Of a DNA stretch of 64,000 nucleotides, positions 44,966 through 56,474 are shown piece by piece. The stretch lies in the NCBI GenBank assembly GCA_933228895.1, contig OW121856.1, forward strand, positions 113,187,163 through 113,251,162, read 5' to 3'. This DNA is from Platycnemis pennipes. Lineage: Eukaryota; Arthropoda; Insecta; Odonata; Platycnemididae. Each line of letters starts with the position of its first letter. The first letter of the stretch is position 1. Below the pieces are notes generated by a model, which had not been told where the DNA came from, searched no databases, and saw only the letters and a list, made by a program, of their open reading frames with translations. The position numbers and the translations under genes are program-made.

Positions 44966-46544
44966 TTCCGTATGTCCAAAGTGATCACACGTTCCAATTT
45001 CCTACCCAAAAATGTTTATCACACTTGACTGATGTAGTGTCTCGGGTAGTCCCCGCCCAGAGATCCGAATTGGGTCTATTCTCCCTCCGGAATATTTTAC
45101 TCTAGAGGGTTCCATCACGTCCTGATAAAAAGAAAAGAGTGGAGTAGCTGCGACTCCTCGGGATAATAATGTGGTGGTTTCTCCTTGCCTTCCACATCGC
45201 AGTACTATAGCCGCTAAAGTAAATGTTACCACGCCTGTAATGAAATGGGTGTCGGTCTACCGACCACTGTGGTCTCCACCTTCATTCATAAGAATAAGAG
45301 CTGCTGCTCTCCCCTCCGGGTGCTGAGAAGGGTAATTGTTGGCGGTATCTTCACAGGATCTGTATTAATTGAAGGCCTACCTTACCCAGGGATAGCTTTT
45401 CGTCCACGACTGCTTATTTAACGAGTAAACTCGCTTATCTCGTAGCTAACCTCTATATCTAGAGAACGACCAGCCATCCGCAACGCGGCGAACGCACTTG
45501 GTGGCTTTAAGCTCAGCCGCGAGTATAAAATATTGCATACTGATAAATAAAACTTCGTATAATTAAATTAAAATATTCTCAATGCACATCTTCCGCAGTA
45601 ATTTTGCTTCATGGGTGCCCGATATGCACCGAAAAAGCATACCTGAAGTAGTTTTTGTTATTTCAGTGTCATATGCGACTAGTGGAACTCTCCGGAAAAG
45701 ACAGCAGCAGCAAGGCCAATGAGTAGGGAAAGGGTACGGAAGGAAACGATTTTCCACAAACCTGTATCCCTGTAGATACTCACATAATTTAGCTAACGGT
45801 TGCAAACATCCGGAACCCTTCAAACGAAATTTCAATTTTATGGTTTTGTTAAGGAATTCTCAAAAATTCGCCACTGTACGACGGGTGGATTTTTTTAGTT
45901 TTGATTATCTCTTGAGGAAGGGTGTGTGTGGCTGTGTTCTCCAGCGTCCAGAAGTGACGGCATTATGGAAGAGTCCACGAAGCCTTATAGAAAAGCGCAG
46001 TATCGTAAAGGATACAACAAAACGAAGAGGAGAGATTGCAACGTGCAGAATTCGATTCGCAGGGAAAAAACCGAAAAAGGCATTTATTTCGCAATATTAA
46101 ATTTACGAGATAATTAAATGTAAGGGCTCCTTCGTAAAAAAAATCGTAAACAAATCGTGGATCCTTGTTATCCGAAGGGCGTGAAGACCGGTAAACAGCT
46201 ATGCAGTAATGGTGAATATAATCAGTGAACTTTAATAATTTTTTGTTACACTCTTTCTAAGAGTGATGTTAATATATTGATTTTATGTGCTCATAAACTG
46301 TATTTTCATTGTATTACTGCTTTATATAACCTTTTTGATTTCCTGTGCTAATGTTAGTTGGTAATTTGTATACGAATTTCTACTGCAGGCTGTTATTTAT
46401 GCCATTTATGTTTCTGTTTTCTCAACTTTTAATTTTGTGTAACAATGTACAGAGTGGAAGATATACCTTATTTACGAATGGTTAAGTTAATTTTCAGGGT
46501 GATCATACTTAACTTGCTCATTATAATTACTAATTGTAACTAGT
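44966..46544. other. LINE 5' flank and unclassified sequence
   Basis: The region at 45240-45420 (TCTCCCCTCCGGGTGCTGAG and neighbours) probably belongs to the 5' part of the LINE to its left. The rest (45420-46544) is unique A/T-rich intron with no recognised feature. Confidence 0.4.
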
Positions 46545-46790
46545 GAGTGCATAGTAGCCCAGTGGGTAGAGCGTTCAGTAACAGATTCAATTCCGTACGA
46601 AGCACTTTGGCATGATATCGCGGTTTGAATTTCAGTATCAGAGTTGTGTAAGTCGGAAAACTGGCCTCTTTACCCTGAATGTGTGAATTTCACTCACCTT
46701 CCACCTTAGTATGGCGGAACTCAACCCTGTCAAACCAGTCATTGGGTTTAATTGAGGGAATTATTGTAAATATGGTGAATTACCTGCGAA
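46545..46790 (+). repeat. Second tRNA-like SINE
   Basis: TAGCCCAGTGGGTAGAGCG fits a polymerase III A box, and GCGGTTTGAATTTC about 50 bases later fits a decayed B box. The following 150 bases carry no gene. The relation to the SINE at 18352 is uncertain. Confidence 0.55.
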
Positions 46791-48432
46791 GAAAAAAGTT
46801 TTTTCACTAATAATCTCAATTCAAAACGGCGTGTTAATAAATGTGGAGCATTGACCATTAATACCGTTTAGTCCGTTTCGTTTCTGGTGTGTATAAAAGC
46901 GTATTCAATTTAACCGTAAAATCATAATGATAACCGAAAAACGTAAATGCACAACGTTCATAAACGAAATTTTTTGTTGCCTCCGCCATTGATATTCAAG
47001 TAAAAGTACTCTGGTAACAGTTAGAGGAAAATATATGAGCGCTTTGGCCCTGTAAATAGCAGGAAACTGTAGAGAAATAACATTGAACTTTCACATTAAT
47101 GAAAGACAAGAGTCGGAGTTAGTCGCATATGCTAGGGGGAAAGACGATATTTTAATTAACCTCATTAAAAATGCTTACAATTACTTTACGAGGGCAACGT
47201 GCATCCCGCTAAAATAAATCATGGATGACTAATTTAATAACTTCAGTCCATAACATTTGACAACCACTAAAAACTGCACTACAAATCCAAGGCAACGCCG
47301 ACAATCCCAGAACCCTTTAGGTGTTTTCAATTTTAGGTAATTGCTGACCTTTCTTACTCTCGACCACAACGAAGACGAGGAAAACAATTCACACTCGGCT
47401 CTGAAAAGAGAGCTCTCGACCTTATCTGTGCTCTGAGAAACTTGATCAACTTGCGGATTTCGCAAGATCTCCGGTCGTCGCTTCCGAAAAATCCCAGCTG
47501 CGACATATCAGGTCCCTCCCCTCAACTCCCCATTCCACTTTCCACGGTGGCGACGCTGATGGCAACTCACAAGAACTACTAGAGCCGCGAGATCATGGTG
47601 AGATGAGAAGCCGTTAAATCGGACTATTCAAAATGCGTTGAACACCCTTAAATGTCACCAGCAGAAGTCACAACTGACCCTTTCCTCTGTTGATGTCTTA
47701 GTTTGTGTGAAAGTTTCTCGTATTATAACTGCCAAGACTTGTTAGTATTGGCGATGAGGTCATCACCAATACCAGATATTCGTTAAAAGGAGAACATGCT
47801 GAGAAGCTTATTGTTTGTGCTGACAATGTGAAGTACTTGCCTGAGCTATCTTCATTGTTTACTTGAGAAGCAATTTTGTTTCTGTAGAATTTGCAAACCA
47901 TTGTGATCTGGAAAAGTTTACCTGTTACTAATATTTCTACGTTCAATATTTTCCAATGTAGCAACACTTTTAAATTTTTCATTTTTTTGTCATTCATAAT
48001 ATTACAGTGTCAATATTTTCCATTGTTCAATATGCCAACACGGGCAATTGGTATTGGTCCATTTTCAATATTTTTTAAGGCATTGGATATTGATATTCGA
48101 ATGCTTCTCAGCATTAGGATGTGTGTGGCACTCCACAGGCCAGAGTGTGGAGTGGTTGTCTACATTGGGGAGGCCCTTGACACCTCCTGAGTGCAGCTGA
48201 ACCCACCACCGTTCCAGGCCGTGGCAGTGGCCTTGCACACCCCAGATCCAAAAAACGTTATGTAAACCTGTAACCATATAATTAAAGTCAAAAAATTGTC
48301 AAATTCTTGATCAAAAGTTCTAGGTGCCATGTTTCTCAGTGAATAGGCACCACATCTGTAGTTCCATGGTGGAATGAGGAATTCGTTGCAAATGAAAACA
48401 CTTTGTTGACTTCCACAGTTTAATAAGACACA
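46791..48432. other. Unique intron, nothing recognised
   Basis: The stretch is A/T-rich with a few GC-richer stretches (47340-47560). Frames of 70-99 codons at 47229-48438 lie on both strands and show no domain. Confidence 0.45.
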
Positions 48433-48470
48433 CAACACCGGTTTCGGCTGTTAGTTCATCATCACGTATA
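48433..48470 (-). ncRNA. Decayed hammerhead-like motif, PLE 3' end (6)
   Basis: Minus strand: GUAUAC, GUGAUGA (first core base C changed to G), stem II region, GAAAC and the palindrome ACCGGU followed by G. The C3 change and G at the cleavage position should abolish activity. It lies downstream of the PLE relic at 48500-49370. Confidence 0.5.
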
Positions 48471-48499
48471 CAATCTCAGTTGTCATATGCTTGTATAGG

Positions 48500-49370
48500 G
48501 CTACGGGGATCATGGGAAATTCTTATTGTGAGGACAAGGAGAAGGTTGTTTTGTTGAGTTAGCTAGGGTTAGTGGGAGGGGGGAGGTTTCACGAGAATAG
48601 CGGGGGGGGGGAGAGGGAGCCATAAGGTGATGCGTGACAGGGGTTAGGGAATGTGACATCATTGAGGATATAATACTTGTTTTGAAGGCTCTCATTGTTC
48701 CAAGGCATCCATCCTGCGTCTCTTCTCGGAGAAATGGAGTATGTTTGGTTGGAAATGACTTTGATGGCCTGTTTCCAATAGGTGACAGGAGAAAGCCGAC
48801 AAGTCATCCTTTTTTCTCCAATACACATTGTCCTCCGTGGATCTTGTCTTAAAATGTGTCCACTTTGGCCAATATAAAAACACAGTTATCACATTTCAAT
48901 TTGTGTTTGTACACCAGATTTTAAATTGGGTTCAATAGTAGGTATCCTTTGAATTGTTTAAAGGACGGCCGAAATTGCTGTTTCTATAAAAACAAACTGT
49001 AAAATCTGTCTTAGTTTGGCTTTGGAAACACTGTAAGATAGGGGCCCCAAAAAAGGTATTTTAAACCATTTGATTTCTCTTTGAGGTTGGACAGGCGACA
49101 TGGAAGAGAATTGTGTAGTAGCCAACTGTTTTAATTTTCTAGTTTTGTTTTTATAACGTCGGGAAGGTAGGTCCTCTTTTACCCAGCATGGGCTTCCCGA
49201 GGCACAGTACTGGGGGGTCGATCTCGACCCCTGGCTCTGGCCTGTTAAACACTGGAGCCTGGCACAGCTCATCTTCTGTGATGGGATGCTTAGTTGTTGG
49301 CATACTCTGTTGCTAAGACGAAGCACCTTTTGGATGTCCATGTCGTTTGAGTGTTCTGCCTTACCCAACG
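48500..49370 (-). pseudogene. Penelope-like element: endonuclease and C-terminal relic
   Basis: Read on the minus strand, KWFKIPFLGPLSYSVSKAKL (about 49070) matches the segment between RT and endonuclease. KCDNCVF, then YWPKWTHFKTRS in a shifted frame, is a decayed GIY-YIG region. FSCHLLETGHQSHFQPNILH with DALEQ is the C-terminal tail (48690-48800). A run of G (C-rich in sense) at 48578-48615 precedes the hammerhead-like motif. Several frameshifts; dead. Confidence 0.78.
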
Positions 49371-49500
49371 GAAGAGGCCAAAACCACCTCGCAGAGCCAT
49401 TACTTTATTCCATGACTGATTATTCGACAAGTGAACTAGCTTAATTCCTTGGGAAAACTTTTGCCTCACTCTTGGTTGCTTCTCTCTCTTTTAATTGCAG

Positions 49501-49580
49501 GAGGGGAGGAGGAGACGGCAGGGAGAGAGGAGGGGGGCCCTGATGCCACTGTTGCTGCCCAGCTGGATGATGAGCTTCTG
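49501..49580 (+). CDS. POLR1A: POLR1A exon: acidic insert, second half
   Basis: A strong acceptor (TCTCTCTCTTTTAATTGCAG) is followed by a frame that, with the carried G, reads GGEEETAGREEGGPDATVAA then QLDDELL, ending at the donor GTATGT. The exon is 80 bases; with the carried base it is 27 codons, ending in phase 0. It completes the acidic insert of RPA1 before the conserved block resumes at 59417. Identification rests on phase, composition and position. Confidence 0.78.
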
Positions 49581-49744
49581 GTATGTAGTCTCTGGTTTTT
49601 AAATCTCTTCTCGGATTGGTTGCCAGTTTTATCTTGTCGTCTCAGCCTCACCTGTGGCCCGTCTTCATATTCTTGAAGTCCTTTCAGGCCATGAATAAAG
49701 TGGAAGTGTACCCTAAGTAATTAGTTTACCATATTTTTAAAATT

Positions 49745-50345
49745 GTCGAATCTGATAGTTTGTAAATTAATATATTGACTTGTATTTTTCTGTTATTCAA
49801 GTTGTAAGCAGCGAAAAATTTCTATTTTTAACCCTTTCAAATATGTGTGCATATGCTCAAGCCTTGTGTGTCATTCCTTCGTCCGATCACAACTGCACAG
49901 CTCCTTGGCCCAATCACAATGGAGGAGACACACAACTTGTTCTGCCAATGTAAGTGGTTGTTGGACTCGGTGCAGGGTATTTCAAAAGGCTTGTACCTTG
50001 TAAATTGTGAAAAAGTATATTAACTTAACCACACATATATTCACACCAAAATTTATGTATTTAAAATAACAAGAGAACTTGATTTCTCAGTTATTTTGGG
50101 CTTTGTATGCGCAGGCAGACTTGCCCTCCATCCCTCCCCTCCAGCCACAACAATGAAGAAGGTGGATGGCGTACCAGTCTTTAGTTCAGCTCCCTCATTC
50201 AGTGTCACATTTTGCCTATTTTAATTTATGAGTGAGTGGCTGTGGTTAGAAGATTAATGTTGTGACTAAATTTCATTTTTTGTTTCCATCTCATGGTTTT
50301 GGGTGTAAAATAGTGATTTTGGTTCAGAGAAATGCCCCCATTCTT
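49745..50345 (+). repeat. Dispersed repeat B, copy 2
   Basis: This aligns with 6470-7000 over its length. Many CpG positions of copy 1 read TpG or CpA here: for instance GATTTCG against GTTTTGG, and TTGCGATTTCGG against TAGTGATTTTGG. The block at 49940-50215 is more diverged. No terminal repeats were identified. Confidence 0.75.
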
Positions 50346-50432
50346 TTCAGTACCAGAACTCAAAAAATATGTACCTTTCTCAAAAAATGTATGTTTATCT
50401 GCGAGAAGAAATACCATAAGTTAACCCATTAA

Positions 50433-51598
50433 CACGTTCTCTGCGGCGTGACCCACCGGTGGGTCACGCAGATACGTCTAGCGCCGCGGCTGTAAAATTC
50501 TGTGAATTGTCGTAACTTGCGAGGAGTATTGTGAGAGTAGGAATCGAGAACTTCTCGAGTGACTTCACCCAGAGGTTAGTCACAGTTCAAATAATAGACT
50601 ACTATGTGACACTTAGTGTGACCCACCGGTGGGTCACGCCGCCCCTCCTGAAACTTTTTTCGGCGTGAGCGGTGTGGCCCACGGGTGGGTCACTAACAAA
50701 TTTACATATTAGCATATGTTATCCAAAATATGTTTATTTTTTGCTTTCTTTTTGTTTTTTTTCATGTTATGCGATTTTTATACATAAGGATGAACAATAC
50801 TCGATATAGTAAAACATATCAACTTATTAAAAATAATGAAAATGTTTAGGAAAATTTTTTCTCCTCAACCTCTTGGCTGTCCGTCAGCTGCTCGTAAACT
50901 AAACAGTCTGAACTGCACTCGCCCGGCTGAGTGAGAGATTGACTCTCTCTCTTCCCTTCCCCTTCCCCCCTCTACGGAAGGGCAATTGGGAAAGAGTCGC
51001 GTAGGTTTCTTGAGCCAATCCCTCAGTGGTGGATGAGTGACCGTGCCCTTGCCGAGTGAACGTCTTCCGAATTGCAGACACTACTTTTTTCTGAGTGAGA
51101 CACACCACTATGTACTCTTTCCAAAGGAACCCCCTTCCCTTTTCTCATAGTGTGAGCAGGGCTGGGGAATCGGTACGCAAGGGCGGGCGTCTACGTCTCA
51201 CAGACGGGCGCAAACAAGGGCAGGCGCAATAAACAGAGATGGGTGGGAGTCTCCTGGGTTTTCCGAACGTCACCAAGTCTTTACCACATGCATTGTATTG
51301 TTGCCCCTCTCTTCCACCATCCCACGCCAAGGTCTAGCCGATAGCATGCCCCACGTGGCGGGGGGAGGGGTGGGCTGGGGGCGAAGCTGGGAGTAGCCTA
51401 CCCCAGCCTTCCTCTAATCTCAGGAAACAGCTGAGTGTTGCCGCTTCAACCACCATCCCTCGGCAGTGGCCAGAAGCTCGGAAGGACTGTGACCCACCGG
51501 TGGGTCACACCGCCCATGCAAAAGGCTGAGTGTGACCCATCGGTGGGTCACGCCGCGCTGTGAGAGGTAGGGCTTTAAACAGCTCCGCAGTGAACGTG
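50433..51598. mobile_element. Palindrome-bearing TTAA element (piggyBac-like MITE), copy 2
   Basis: An intact TTAA lies on both sides (50429-50432 and 51599-51602), with ends CACGTTCTCTGCGG and CCGCAGTGAACGTG. The length is 1166 bp, against 1168 bp for copy 1. The palindrome GTGACCCACCGGTGGGTCAC is at 50448-50467, 50618-50637 and 51489-51508; diverged versions are at 50674-50693 (two changes) and 51532-51551 (one change). The orientation is the same as copy 1. The two copies are very similar throughout, so both insertions are fairly recent. No transposase is encoded. Confidence 0.9.
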
Positions 51599-51602
51599 TT
51601 AA

Positions 51603-52034
51603 ATCCCCTCTAACACTAAATCTGTATTACATCATTAATACCTCTGTAATACATCGCAGGATCTATATGTTTATGCAGATTTAATACAACTGTATTACAT
51701 CTTGTGAGGATGACTACTCCGACAAAACTCCTTGCAGTAGGGTTGACTGAGAATGCCTTCTACTCGCTAGGTAAACGGCTTTTATTGCACACGTTACACA
51801 CAGAGATTCAAGCACTACATCAGCACATAAGAGCGCAAGACAAACAACTACTAAGAAATGAATAATGATAATGCAGCGCTGTGCTCTATAGTGACTCGTT
51901 ACAATAAGAGGGGGAAATACAAAAGATTTTCAATCCTGTTTGGATCATTCTTGATCAAGGACTTAACTACACCTCTCCTTTAACCAATCAGGTATTGGAT
52001 ATTAGGCGCTTACTTACTGCTATAAATGACTAAG
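51603..52034. other. Unclassified, repeated TGTATTACATC blocks
   Basis: CTGTATTACATCATTAATAC, CTGTAATACATCG and CTGTATTACATCTTG form a short degenerate cluster at 51620-51700. From 51700 a stretch with TTTTATTGCACACG could be an LTR fragment read on the minus strand, but no TG...CA ends were matched. Confidence 0.35.
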
Positions 52035-52252
52035 ACACGTATCAATACTGAACAGAACAAGAACACTATTATGCTCAGAGATTACAGGCAAGAATATTGT
52101 ACCAATAGCAACAAGACTGATGAAGATAAAATGGATCGATCGAGTGACAAACGAAGAAGTCTTAAGAAGAGTGGGAAAGAAGAGATGTCTATTGAAAAAC
52201 TTAAAAAGAAGATGGGACAACTTAATAGGCCATATCTTAAGACATGATGGCT
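52035..52252 (+). pseudogene. LINE C-terminal fragment
   Basis: In one + frame the sequence gives WIDRVTNEEVLRRVGKKRCL then NLKRRWDNLIGHILRHDGL, the C-terminal end of the LINE family seen at 43880-44965. It stops exactly where the ATAATAATAAT tail of the next LINE begins, so that LINE inserted into or beside it. Confidence 0.8.
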
Positions 52253-52454
52253 TATAATAATAATAATGTCTTTATTCATCTGTAGAACAACAAGAATTGT
52301 GGTAGATGTCCTCAGTCATTACACTCCTCTTGTGAGGATATAGAAAGAAAAAAATACACTGAATATTCAACACAAATAGACAGTAATAAGCAAAATATAG
52401 ATATACGGTGAGAAACAGAAAATAAATACAATCAGAATCAAATAAAAGCTACAA

Positions 52455-53734
52455 TTAAAAGATTATTGTGGAGAAATCAATTTCAAAGTATTCCTCCAGT
52501 GAGTATATAGGTTTAGAGATGAGCCATTTCTCTAGGGCCCTGCGGAAGACTTTGTAGTCAACCATTCTTGCTGAGTTGGGCAGCATATTGAAACACTTGA
52601 TAGCCAAGTTTTCATAGCTAAATGATTTAACCAGTCTACAGTGAGGCATATCTAGTTTATGATTTGCTCTAGTGTCATAATTGTGTACAGCAGCTCTTGT
52701 GAAGTACATTCGCAAATTTCCCTTGACGAACAACAGAGTGTGAAATATATATAGGCTGTTTACAGTCATGATGCCTAATCTGACAAAAAGTGGTTTACAA
52801 CGTTCATTAAATCCAGAGGAAGAGATAACTCGAACCACCTTCTTTTGGAGTATTAATAGCTGTTTTACATCTGAGGCATGCCCCCAAAGTCTGATTCCAT
52901 ATGAAAGGTGAGATTGAAAAAATGCATAATATGCATTAAGAAGATAGTCATTGGTCACACAGCACTTAAGCTTCCTGATTAAGTACAGGGATCTGGCAAG
53001 TTTTTTCCTAATGTTTAAAATATGCATACTCCAGGTTAGCTTGGGATCAAGGTAAAAGCCAAGAAGTTTAACAACTTCATTGTCTGGTGTAATTAGTTGA
53101 AGAGAACAGGTTAAGAATTGGGTTTTTGTTGGATTCATAAAGAACCAGTTTGCTGAAAACCAAAAATTTGCTTGTGCCAGTGTGTCAGATATCAGCTTAT
53201 TAGTCTCAATGGGATTGGTACCCTGATGCAAGAAAGTTGTATCATCAGCATATAGGACACAGTCAGTGGATACATTCACAGTTAGGTCATGGATCATAAT
53301 TAAGAAAAGGAGAGGACCAAGTACTGACCATTGTGTTACCCCATGCTTAGCCTTGAGGAATTGTGATTGCGTACCATTAACTTGTACTAGTTGCTTGCGA
53401 TTACTCAGATAGGAGGACATCAAATCAAGTTCAGCCCCATGGAACCCATAATAATTCAGCTTCTGCTGGAGCATTTGGTGATCCACACAGTCAAACGCAG
53501 ATGACAGATCGCATAGGGTAAGTGACAGACTTTGTTTTACTTCAAATGCAAGGATAATGTGCTTAATTATGCTGTCAACTGCTTGAGTTGTATTTTTGCC
53601 AGCTCGGAGCCCAAACTGGGATGGTGTAATTATGTTTTGAGATTCAAGGTGGCTCACAATTGGAGTACAAGCAACACTCTCAACAATTTTGGCAAAGACT
53701 GGAATGATGGATATTGGATACGGTAGCTACTTGG
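52455..53734 (-). pseudogene. LINE reverse transcriptase (RT palm and thumb)
   Basis: A 400-codon open frame (start chosen at 53657; homology extends upstream to YPISIIPVFAKIVES at about 53720) holds the RT blocks in order. These are ITPSQFGLRAGKNTTQAV, LCDLSSAFDCVDHQML (first catalytic Asp), GVTQWSVLGPLLFLIMIHDL (normally PQGSVLGP, so Gln-Gly became Gln-Trp), and the YADDT box (CVLYADDTTFLHQ) with its two Asp intact. The thumb (WSMHILNIRKKLARSLYLIR) and a C-terminal region ending near EEYFEI follow. The YADD core is complete but the frame is interrupted by the hAT insertion upstream, so no full protein can be made. Confidence 0.9.
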
Positions 53735-54212
53735 CAAATTACTAGAGGTCCGTGAAAGTGGTTTTATTTTTTGCTAAAATTCGTTTTAAAACTATGTGAT
53801 TTCGGTGTTATAGAAAATCTTGGCGGTGTTATTATAATCTTACAATTTTTGCGCATTTCTAGGCGTTTTATTATTTTTGGTACACATTTTGTGAATGCTT
53901 ATACTTTTATTAAGCATTTTACATAACAAGAAAGGCAATGAAAGAAGCACGCATAACTAAACACAATCGGAAACAAGGAAACATGAACTGGGGGTGTGTC
54001 GAAATGATTTTTTTTTTTTGCATTGAAGCTCAGTGGGGTGCCGAATATCCGACGATCCGTCCGCTAATAAGTAGCACCCTCTCTCCTCCTATCCTTTCTC
54101 TTACTTCCCTCAACTGCTAGCGCTGTCGTTCCCAGCCAGCGGCCGTGTTTAAGTCTACAAAATTGTTACATTAGGCCCACACTAAAGGTTTTCCTGCAAC
54201 AAGTTATCCAAT

Positions 54213-56131
54213 GGGGAACTTGCATGATTTTTTTTATTTAACAGGCGGACAGAAAATTATTTTCTCGATTCAACAAAGAAAACTGCATGTAAATCTGAGT
54301 TGTCCTTCGCGAGATATTGAATGCTAAATATAGCGACATTTTAAAGCGCGCCGAAAACTCCCTCCCCCCCAAGCCACTGCTGAAGAATACCCGATGATGT
54401 CAACAGTGCCGAACAATCGCCCGAAGCAGTCTACCGCTGGGCTAATTGTAAGAGCGCACCAACACGGGTGATTCAAGCGAGCCTACTCAACCCAAAAGTG
54501 AGCCCACCTCTGATTTTTAATTGAGTAGGTAATCACTTAATGGTATACAGTTGATATTTCACGTCAATAATGAGTAATATGTAGGCAAGATAGTTTAAAT
54601 CTCGAAAGTTCATCTTACTTTTGCAGTGCCCGCTCCATACATCGACCCAACTCCATAGCATTGTAATTAGCCAGCGAGATGAGTTCGAGGCATAAGTATT
54701 GTTTAACACCTGGCTGTAAAAATACCTCAACCAAGGTGCCTAAGAAACTATTTATTAGGTTGCCGACAAACGCAAGAAGAAACGTATGTACAATGTCAAT
54801 AAGTGACTGACTAACCCAGACTTCTATCAAAGGTGAGGTGTAAGTTTCTCCTGGGGGGTAGGTCTGTAACTGTTTTCTCCCGAAAACGGGAGAAAGGAGC
54901 TTCGGGCGAAAATAAAGATATGTAATAAGATAAGTAATGCTTCAACTTCCTTTTACCTAACATCCAACAGCATGACGTGGATAAACATGCTTCGTACTAT
55001 TGGTCTTGAAAACAAGACAACTATTCTTGTTATAACGTAATTAATTATTACCAGTGTACTATTTAGTGTCATTGAAGAAAATAAATCGTACGCTGGGAAG
55101 TCCATTCCCTATAATGAACTTCATACGAACTATTAAATCAAGGGTAAGTCATTCCCGATAAGGCCAAACCTCTAGATTTGTGCCTCGCTCTGATAAACTA
55201 ACCTTCATTCTCCGCATTAATAAGTATTATAAACAAAGGATTCAAAGTAAATATCTTTCATTTATTCTCGTTGTATTCATAAAAATCGAAATTTTGAGGC
55301 AAACAACGGTAACTTCATGCCGCTGGCTTTAAATGCACACATGTCCACAATGTCACACAAGTATTATCGAAAGCAAATAACGAAAAAATCACTCGCATAA
55401 CCTCATTGAGCTACATTACTTCTTGTCCAAAGGTTTGTTTGCAAAATTACCGAAGCAAAACAGCTGTAGCCACCATCATTTTAAGGTACGAGACTTTCCA
55501 TTGGTCCTTACGAAGTTCATCAGCTTCGCCTTACAAATTTTTCATAACGAGAGTTTTCTCCCATCCGGTCAGGAGAAAAAGTTTTCTTTTTTTTCCGCCG
55601 ACGTATAGCAATCATTTGTCATAACAAATGCCATGAGGGTCATGGCATCAATTTCAGGAATATTGTCCAAACGAGCGGCAACGTAATCATCCATTTTTCT
55701 GAAACCTGAAATATTCGAGGTAAGAAGTCTATTTTATCATCCCGAAAGTGCATTTTTAATATCCCAAGTAATAATCGTGGCACAATAACAATAGGAAAAC
55801 TTACCCAAGAATAACAGCACATGAACAAGTGACGGTGAGCGACTAAATCCTCCACCAAAACAATGTTTACAGCCTGCGTTCGTGTATTTCCCGACTCAGA
55901 CCGTACTCGGACGGCAGATTAGGCACGGATGACGTCACACCTGGCCTCGGCAGAGCTCGGGTGTCTTCGCGCAGTGGTCGGCTCAGAGAAATTTTGCTTG
56001 ATTTTTTAAGTCAATTTTTTATTTCTTCTGATGATGAATGGAGATAATTTAGGTATTTTTGCGAGCTAATATTTCCGTTTTACCTGTTCAAAATAGTTTT
56101 TATAGCAATCGTCGACCCATGCAAGTTCCCC
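54213..56131. mobile_element. ISL2EU-like DNA element nested in the hAT (1919 bp)
   Basis: A 14-bp perfect inverted terminus, GGGGAACTTGCATG at 54213-54226 and CATGCAAGTTCCCC at 56118-56131, is flanked by AT on both sides. The uninterrupted hAT copy (about 22786-22800) reads CCAATTAC at this place, proving the insertion and giving a 2-bp AT duplication. AT targets plus a THAP-domain exon fit the ISL2EU group of the PHIS superfamily. No YqaJ nuclease is visible, so the copy is probably defective. Confidence 0.75.
54679..54783 (+). CDS. THAP-domain exon of the ISL2EU-like element
   Basis: The frame starts at ATG 54679 and reads MSSRHKYCLTPGCKNTSTKV then PKKLFIRLPTNARRN. CxxxxC spacing, NTS and the KLFIRLP block are characteristic of THAP zinc fingers (C2CH), which bind transposon ends. 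The likely exon ends before a GTATGT donor at 54784; otherwise the frame stops at 54810. The remaining Cys/His ligands and the invariant Trp (RxxW) would lie in the next exon, which I could not find. It is probably not functional as it stands. Confidence 0.65.
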
Positions 56132-56474
56132 ATTACGCTGTCTACTGCGTCGCGGTGAGTCACCGGAATTACTGATCGGCATTGACGCGTGCGCGTGAGC
56201 TTATATTTCCGATCTTCCGCGACCGTGTTCAGCACATTATTGGTTCAGAATATCTAATTCTTCAGGAGATAAAGCGCATCATTCTAGATATTTCCGAGAA
56301 TTTCAGGATTGATAAATGTGAATCGAAGAGAGAGGCGGTGATTAATTTAACGGCAAATGCCGGCGGAGACATCACTACAGTGCGCGATATTACGCGAATG
56401 CGATATGCGCGAGACAAAACAAGCCAATTGACCTTTTAATCGTAATGAGATAGAGCGAATGAACGTCATCAGCG

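Noticed and set aside
51600..52030. Solo LTR of a retrotransposon
   Set aside because: A polyadenylation-like AATAAAAG (minus) exists near 51780, but no TG...CA ends, target duplication, primer-binding site or polypurine tract could be matched.
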